Assembly (NCBI RefSeq): GCF_042685745.1 | Contig: NZ_JBHUNT010000001.1 | Coordinates: 372,001 to 436,000 of the forward strand | DNA: 64,000 bases | Source of the DNA: Prauserella_A oleivorans | GTDB taxonomy: Bacteria; Actinomycetota; Actinomycetes; Mycobacteriales; Pseudonocardiaceae | Direction: 5' to 3' | Shown here: one piece after another, positions 59,310 through 64,000 of the stretch | Layout of the letters: each line of letters begins with the position of its first letter | How positions within the stretch are numbered: position 1 is the stretch's first letter | Notes under the pieces: generated by a model | The model's input: the letters and a program-made list of their open reading frames with translations, nothing else | Databases searched by the model: none | Told to the model about the DNA's origin: nothing | Program-made: the position numbers and the translations under genes

Positions 59310-60440
59310 TCAGCGGTGCAGCGGCACCTTGAGCACGCTGCCGTCCCCGACGCACACGCCGCAGTTGGAGATGTACGCCGAGCCGTGCCGCAGCGCGAGC
59401 CCGCCCGGCATGGTCAGGCCCTCGCCGTGCACCAGGGTGTGCCCGCCACCGCGGTTCACCCTGAGCAACGCGCCTGCCGGATCGCCCGAGGCCAGCCCGT
59501 TGTGCGCGATCTCCAGCACGTACAGCCTGCCACCGGAGCTGAAGCCGATGTCGATGATGTTGGTGAACCCCGCGGCGTAGACCTGCGGCCGCTCGCCGGG
59601 CTCGACGCGGTACACGCGTGCCGCGCCACGCGGGAACGGGAAGCCGGTGAGCTCGCCGACGTACAGCGCCCCGTCCGGGCCCCTGACGACCGAGGTCGGC
59701 ACCGACTGCATCGGGATCGTGCCGCCCGGCGGCGCGGGAACGCCCGGCGGCGGCGCCACCATGCGCGTCGGGAACGTCGCCACGGTCCGCACCGTGCCCT
59801 TGCGTGGTACGAACAGCAGCGAGTTGCCGCCGGCGTCGACGACGTACTGCCCGTGGCGGGTGGCGAGCACGGAGTTGGGGTTGCTGTCGCGGACGCCGCC
59901 GTCGGGATTGACGCGGGCCTCGTACCCGGCGATGTCCGCCTGCTGCCTCCACCCGGCCCGGCCGTGGGTCGTGAGCAGCCGGCCCATCGCGTCCCGGCCG
60001 AGCCGGGGCAGGTCGGCGCGCCTGGCGGGGTCGGCGCCGAGTCCCACCGTGAAGTGCAGCCCGCGCGCCATCGACACGTCGGAGGGTCCGGTGGCCGACG
60101 TGCCGTCGCCCTCGTCGCCGAGAGACGGCAACCCGCGCACCACCCGGCTCCGCTTGCCCTTGCTGATCTTGGTGATGGCGCCGGTGGCGCCGAAGCACAC
60201 GCGACCGCCCTCGGGCCCCGCCAGGCACGGCCCGCTGCCGCCCCGGCCCGATTCCGCCACGTACAACACGCCGTCCTGGCCGAAGTCGAGTCCGCGCGGG
60301 TTGTCGAGGCCGGTGGCGATGGTCGTCGCCGATGGTCTGACCTGTCGCGGCTCCTGCCCGGCAGCGGGGAGCACGGTCATCGCCAGCGCCGTGCCGGTGG
60401 CCACACCGGCGACCAGCAACCGGGAACGCCTTGCGGACAT
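59310..60440 (-). CDS. ScyD/ScyE-family secreted beta-propeller protein
   Basis: A 376-residue exported protein. The signal peptide (about residues 1-28, ending Ala-Ala-Gly) is followed by NHL/SMP-30-like propeller strands with Gly-Leu-Asp-Asn-Pro-Arg-Gly-Leu-Asp-Phe near residue 44 and repeated Asn-Ser-Val-Leu-Ala type blades. It ends Cys-Gly-Val-Cys-Val-Gly-Asp-Gly-Ser-Val. Function unknown. It lies 61 bases downstream of the large fusion gene on the same strand. Confidence 0.85.
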   Translation of the reverse strand: MSARRSRLLVAGVATGTALAMTVLPAAGQEPRQVRPSATTIATGLDNPRGLDFGQDGVLYVAESGRGGSGPCLAGPEGGRVCFGATGAITKISKGKRSRVVRGLPSLGDEGDGTSATGPSDVSMARGLHFTVGLGADPARRADLPRLGRDAMGRLLTTHGRAGWRQQADIAGYEARVNPDGGVRDSNPNSVLATRHGQYVVDAGGNSLLFVPRKGTVRTVATFPTRMVAPPPGVPAPPGGTIPMQSVPTSVVRGPDGALYVGELTGFPFPRGAARVYRVEPGERPQVYAAGFTNIIDIGFSSGGRLYVLEIAHNGLASGDPAGALLRVNRGGGHTLVHGEGLTMPGGLALRHGSAYISNCGVCVGDGSVLKVPLHR

Positions 60441-60501
60441 GGCGACCTCCTCGGTCGGTTGTCCCCCAGACGTCCCCGGCGTCGGGGCTGTTACATGGTC
60501 G

Positions 60502-63500
60502 TCACGATTTCGCCCCGACCAGATTTCTATCCGGGCGCCGCCGCGGTTCGTCGTGCTTCGGCCCACCCGGCAGGAACTGGAGCGGCCGCCGCGCGGCGAT
60601 GTCCTCCACCCAGCCGAGCGAAAGCACCGCCACCGCGGTGAGCAGCACGGACATCCCGAAGTAGGCGCCGATCGAGTACGGGATGCCCAGCCACTCGTTG
60701 ACGGGGACCGCCAGCGCGATGGCCACGTTGTGCCAGAGGTAGAGCGTGATCGCCCGCGAGTTGACCACGGTGACCAGCCGGCCGAGGCCCGGCGTGCGAT
60801 CCAGCCACGCCATCGACGGCGACCCCCGCAGCAGCAGCGGCACCACACCCGCGCAGATCAACGCCTGTGCCAGCGGGATGTCGTTGAGGTCGGTCTCGCC
60901 GGTGCTGTGCGTCACGGCCCACCAGCCGCCGAGCCCGATCGCCCCGGCGGCGAGAGCCAGCAGCAGCCGCAGCGACATCGCCTTGAGCACACCGTCACGG
61001 TGGGCGATGCCGAGGACCCAGCAGGCGCCGTAGATGCCGAAGTCCTCCACCCCCGACCCGACCGGGCCGAGCACCGCCAGCGGCGAGCCGGCCAGCGTGT
61101 TCAGCGCGACCAGGGCGAGCGGTGCCAGAAGGGTGACCACCGGCCTGCGGCGAAACGCCCGCACCAGCATCGGCGTGAGCAGCACGAACCACAGGTATGC
61201 CCGGACGTACCAGAGCACGGCCGTCGCATCGACCGCGAGCGACCAGTCGCTCGACGGCGGATCGAAGATCGGGAAGATCCAGTAGAGCAGTTCGGCCCAG
61301 TCGAGGACGTACTGGCCGTTGTCGCCCGTCTGCACCGTGCTCCAGCCGTGCAGCAACATCAGCGGCACGAGGACGATCCCGAGCACCCACAGCGGAGGCA
61401 GCAATCGGCGGATCCGGCTGCCCACCACGTCGACCGCGGGCCGGCTGGTCATCGACTTGGTGGCGAGCGAGCCACCGGCGGCGAACATCACGCCCATCGC
61501 GGGGAAGACGATGCTCAGCCAGCCCCAGCCCGTCGTGTGGTAGAGCACCACGCGCGCCAGCGCGACGGCCCGGAGGACATCGAGCCAGCGTTCCCGAGCC
61601 GGACCGGGCCTGTCGCGCCGGTTGTCCACAGTGTCCACAGCATTGTCCACAGTCACCGTACTGGCTCGCCCCGGAGACACCGGCGTCATCGACACGGACG
61701 CGGTTGCCGCCGGAGCGTCCACAGTGGGCAGGTCGGTCTTCATGGCCACCGGACGCGCGGCCCGCTGCCGGAAGAATCCGGTGCGCCGCATCCGCTGCCA
61801 CCGGACCGGGATACCGGACAGCGCCGCGGTCATGGACTGCACGAGCGCCAGGTACATCAATTGGCGGTAGACGAGCTGCTGCGCGGGCAGCAGCCAGAGC
61901 GCACTGGTGCGCTCGCCGTCCATCTTGAACGCGAAGAACCCGCCGACCGCCTGGATGGCGAGCATCCCCGTCCACAGCAGCAGCGTCTCGGCCGGGTTGA
62001 GGAACAGCAGACCGTAGACGAGGAAGATGTCGATGACGGGCGCGGTCAGCGGCAACACGATCTGGAACGCCATCACGTGCAGCAGGCCGAACCGGCCCAT
62101 GCGTCCGGACGCACCGCGCTGCAGGATCGCTCTGCGGTGCTTCCACATCGCCTGCATCGTGCCGAAGGTCCACCGGAACCGCTGGCGCGCGAGCTGCCGG
62201 ACGGTGGTCGGCGCCTCCGTCCACGTGACCGCGGTGTCCTGGTAGACGATGCGCCAGCCGGCGCGGCCGATGGCGATGGTCAGGTCGGTGTCCTCCGCCA
62301 GCGTCTGGGTGCTCAGGCCGCCGACCTTGCGGAGCACCGATCGCCGGAACGCGCCGCCCGCACCGGGGATGGTCGGCATGGACCGGGTCAGGTCGTACAC
62401 GCGCCGGTCGACGTTGAACCCGATGACGTACTCGATGTGCTGCAGCCGCGTGAGGAACGTGTCGCGGTTGGCGATCTTGACGTTGGCCGCGACCGCACCC
62501 ACCCCGGCGTCGGCGAACGGCTGGACGAGCTCGTGCACGGTGTCGGGCTGGAACACCGTGTCGCCGTCCACCATCACGATGAGCTCGTGGCTCGCAGTGG
62601 CGATGCCGGTGTTCAGCGCTGCCGCCTTGCCGCTGTTCGGCTGACGGATCACGCGCACGCGTGGCAACCCGAGCGACTCCACCAGGTCGGCCGTGCCGTC
62701 GGTCGACCCGTCGTCGACGACGATCACCTCGACGTCGTGGTTGCTCGCGAGCGCGGAGCGCACGGTCGACTCGATGTTGGCCGACTCGTTGTACGCGGGC
62801 ACGATCACGGTCACCGGGTCGGTCACCGGCTCCCCCCAGCGGACTCCCTTGCGCTGCCGGGCGTGCCTGCGCGCCACTACCACGAGCAGCATCAACCGCA
62901 GCGCGGTGAGGCCGCCGACGACGATGAGTGCCCACTTGAGCACGGTCACCACCACCATCGACACGCCGACGAGGCCGACCAGCAGTGAGCCCGCGAGAGT
63001 GTCGTTGTCCTGGGCGGGCTGGTTGCCCGGAGGCAGGCCGACGGCCTCGCTGACCGTGGTGAACCGGTAACCCTGGGCCTGCAGTTTCGGGATGAGCACG
63101 TCGAGCGCGGCCACGGTCTGTGACCGGTCGCCGCCCGCGTCGTGCAGCAGCACGATGCCGCCCTCGCCGTTCTCCGGTGTCGAGTTGCGCACGATGGCGT
63201 CGACGCCCGGCTTGTTCCAGTCGTCGCTGTCGAGGTCGGTGAACACGCTGACGTAGCCGAACTGCCCGGCTTCCCGCACCACGCGGTAACCGGGGTCGTC
63301 CAGCGCCTCCGGGCTCGAGGAGAACGGCGGCCGGAACAGCCTGGTCGTCACGCCCGCGCCCCCGACCAGCGCGAGTTGTGTCTCGTGCATCTCGCGGTCG
63401 AATCGCCAGCCCCTGGTGCCGGCGAGGTCGGGGTGGGTGAAGCTGTGCGCCGCGAGTTCGGAGCCGGAGTCACGGATCTGCCGGATGAGTTCCGGGTGCC

Positions 63501-63571
63501 GGGCCGCCATGGAGCCGACCACGAAGAACGTGCCGCCCACGTCGTGCTTGCGCAGCACCTCCAGCACCTTA
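60502..63571 (-). pseudogene. NodB deacetylase-GT2-acyltransferase-3 fusion, 5' end lost to an IS
   Basis: About 1020 codons of a three-domain envelope enzyme remain. First a NodB domain from its second motif on (His-Ser-Phe-Thr-His near the start, Arg-Pro-Pro-Phe, Leu-Leu-His-Asp-Ala-Gly). Then a membrane-bound processive GT2 (Val-Pro-Ala-Tyr-Asn-Glu, Asp-Asp-Gly-Ser-Thr-Asp-Gly-Thr, Glu-Asp-Thr-Asp, Gln-Arg-Phe-Arg-Trp). After a Thr/Val/Asp linker comes a ten-helix acyltransferase-3. The NodB Thr-Phe-Asp-Asp motif is absent: IS sequence begins at 63572, a few residues before it is expected. GT2 and acyltransferase parts are intact and could be expressed from the chimeric frame starting in the IS (63834). 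Confidence 0.85.
61622..61651. repeat. Three TTGTCCACA-like 9-mers inside the linker
   Basis: TTGTCCACA at 61622-61630, GTGTCCACA at 61631-61639 and TTGTCCACA at 61643-61651. Each is an exact or one-off match to the actinobacterial DnaA box. On the coding strand they encode Thr-Val-Asp-Asn-Ala-Val-Asp-Thr-Val-Asp-Asn with codons ACT/GTG/GAC unusual for this gene. Similar TCCAC(A/T)GT words recur elsewhere in the window, so this may be a word bias and not a DnaA site. Confidence 0.6.
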
Positions 63572-63621
63572 GAGCGTGTCTCGTTTGGATCTTGGTTGGG
63601 TTGCGGGCATGATCTTGGTTC

Positions 63622-63981
63622 GTGGTTGATGAGTTGTCGCGGCGGTTGGTGCCTGATGAGCTGTGGGCACTGGTCGAACCGCTGGTCCCTGCGCATCAGG
63701 TTCGTCCGCAGGGAGGCGGACGGTCGCGCGTGGATGATCGTGCTGTGTTCACCGCGATCGTGTTCGTGCTGACAAGCGGGTGCGCTTGGCGACACCTGCC
63801 ACCCAGCTTCGGAGTGAAGGTCCCGACCGCGCATCGTCGCTTCACCGAGTGGACGAAAGCCGGATTATGGCGCAGGTTGCATCGCGCGGTACTCGATGAA
63901 CTCGGCAGCCAGGGAATGATCGACTGGTCCCGCGCGGTCCTGGACGGAGCCTCCGTCAGGGCCAAAAGGGGGGATCTCTGA
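63622..63981 (+). CDS. IS5-family transposase, first reading frame
   Basis: A 119-residue product: Asp-Glu-Leu-Trp-Ala-Leu-Val-Glu-Pro-Leu near residue 13, Gly-Gly-Arg-Ser-Arg-Val-Asp-Asp-Arg near 33, Thr-Ser-Gly-Cys-Ala-Trp-Arg-His-Leu-Pro near 50 (DUF4096 type), and Leu-Asp-Gly-Ala-Ser-Val-Arg-Ala-Lys, where the first DDE Asp lies. It stops at 63981, while the -1 frame continues with Leu-Thr-Gly-Pro-Ser-Pro-Val, typical of the second half. Full transposase should need frameshifting. Confidence 0.9.
   Translation: MVDELSRRLVPDELWALVEPLVPAHQVRPQGGGRSRVDDRAVFTAIVFVLTSGCAWRHLPPSFGVKVPTAHRRFTEWTKAGLWRRLHRAVLDELGSQGMIDWSRAVLDGASVRAKRGDL
63964..63974 (+). promoter_or_regulatory. Putative programmed -1 frameshift site
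   Basis: AAAAGGGGGGA, an A4G6 slippery run, falls exactly where the first transposase frame should pass into the second. A -1 slip turns Lys-Arg-Gly-Asp-Leu-stop into Lys-Arg-Gly-Gly-Ser-Leu-Thr-Gly-Pro. Common in IS5/IS427-type elements. Confidence 0.7.
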
Positions 63982-64000
63982 CCGGTCCCAGTCCTGTGGA

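Larger units (their letters stand above)
63572..64000 (+). mobile_element. IS5-type insertion sequence, left part, running off the window
   Basis: The fusion gene's coding similarity stops at 63571 and is replaced by GAGCGTGTCTCGTTTGG, a likely terminal inverted repeat, then a transposase gene reading away from it. The base string before it, CTTA, fits the short target duplications (TTA or CTAG type) of IS5 relatives. The right end, and so the second copy of the target bases, lies outside the window. Confidence 0.85.

Overview
The window is high-GC DNA (about 70%) with many GTG starts, 1- to 8-base gene overlaps and dense coding on both strands. It looks like a chromosomal segment of a mycolic-acid-free actinomycete of the Pseudonocardiaceae type (Amycolatopsis/Saccharomonospora-like). 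The inference rests on gene content: a mycothiol-dependent enzyme family, an MbtH protein, a conservon (histidine kinase, roadblock, DUF742, GTPase), an HTH/DUF5753 regulator, Ku, and two blocks whose gene content matches the Mycobacterium Rv0474-Rv0476 (HTH, HbhA, DUF2516) and Rv0481c-Rv0484c (DUF2505, MurB, L,D-transpeptidase, SDR) neighbourhood. No tRNA, rRNA or CRISPR was seen.

Layout. 0-4.6 kb: cell wall genes (L,D-transpeptidase lipoprotein, MurB), an SDR, DUF2505 and a methyltransferase. 4.8-8.5 kb: an ornithine-lipid-type acyltransferase pair, a DedA protein, a mycothiol-dependent family enzyme and PurU. 8.4-21.2 kb: an iron region. It holds a FecCD-type siderophore importer behind an IdeR/DmdR1-type iron box, a divergent heterodimeric ABC exporter-fold pair with complementary degenerate ATPase sites, and then ornithine N-hydroxylase + MbtH facing a formyltransferase across two or three iron boxes. 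No NRPS is present. Between these lie an intact DUF222/HNH (13E12-type) repeat element, a 7 x 21 bp minisatellite, a LysE exporter, a frameshifted gene remnant and an SMR exporter. 21.4-27.2 kb: housekeeping and conserved actinobacterial genes (MDR reductase, SRPBCC, YbaK, DUF2516, HbhA-like, HTH with a perfect palindrome, methyltransferase, zinc-ribbon proteins). 27.7-28.6 kb: a second, decayed copy of the DUF222/HNH element with the same palindromic leader.

29-33 kb: a LysR regulator divergent from a catabolic operon (M24 hydrolase without canonical metal ligands, enolase-superfamily enzyme), a VOC protein and a cluster of three DnaA-box-like 9-mers. 33-43 kb: 5-formyl-THF cyclo-ligase, DUF445, aminotransferase, a proline-rich secreted protein, a divergent MocR/YczE pair, an HTH-ClpN operon divergent from a PP2C-like phosphatase with paired palindromes between them, DUF998 and small membrane or hypothetical proteins. 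43-54 kb: small protein + P450, a Cys-rich protein, Ku, an HSP18-type regulator divergent from Hsp20, the translationally coupled glcDEF operon, an SH3 protein, and an HTH/DUF5753 regulator followed by a 2OG-Fe dioxygenase. 54-58 kb: a four-gene conservon.

58-64 kb: small membrane proteins, a ScyD-type beta-propeller protein, and a very large NodB-deacetylase/GT2/acyltransferase-3 fusion. An IS5-type element with a putative -1 frameshift site has cut off the fusion's N-terminus, and the IS runs off the end of the window. The most interesting units are the iron region (NRPS-less tailoring genes plus an asymmetric ABC pair), the paired 13E12-like elements with a conserved palindromic leader, and the IS-disrupted three-domain cell-envelope enzyme.
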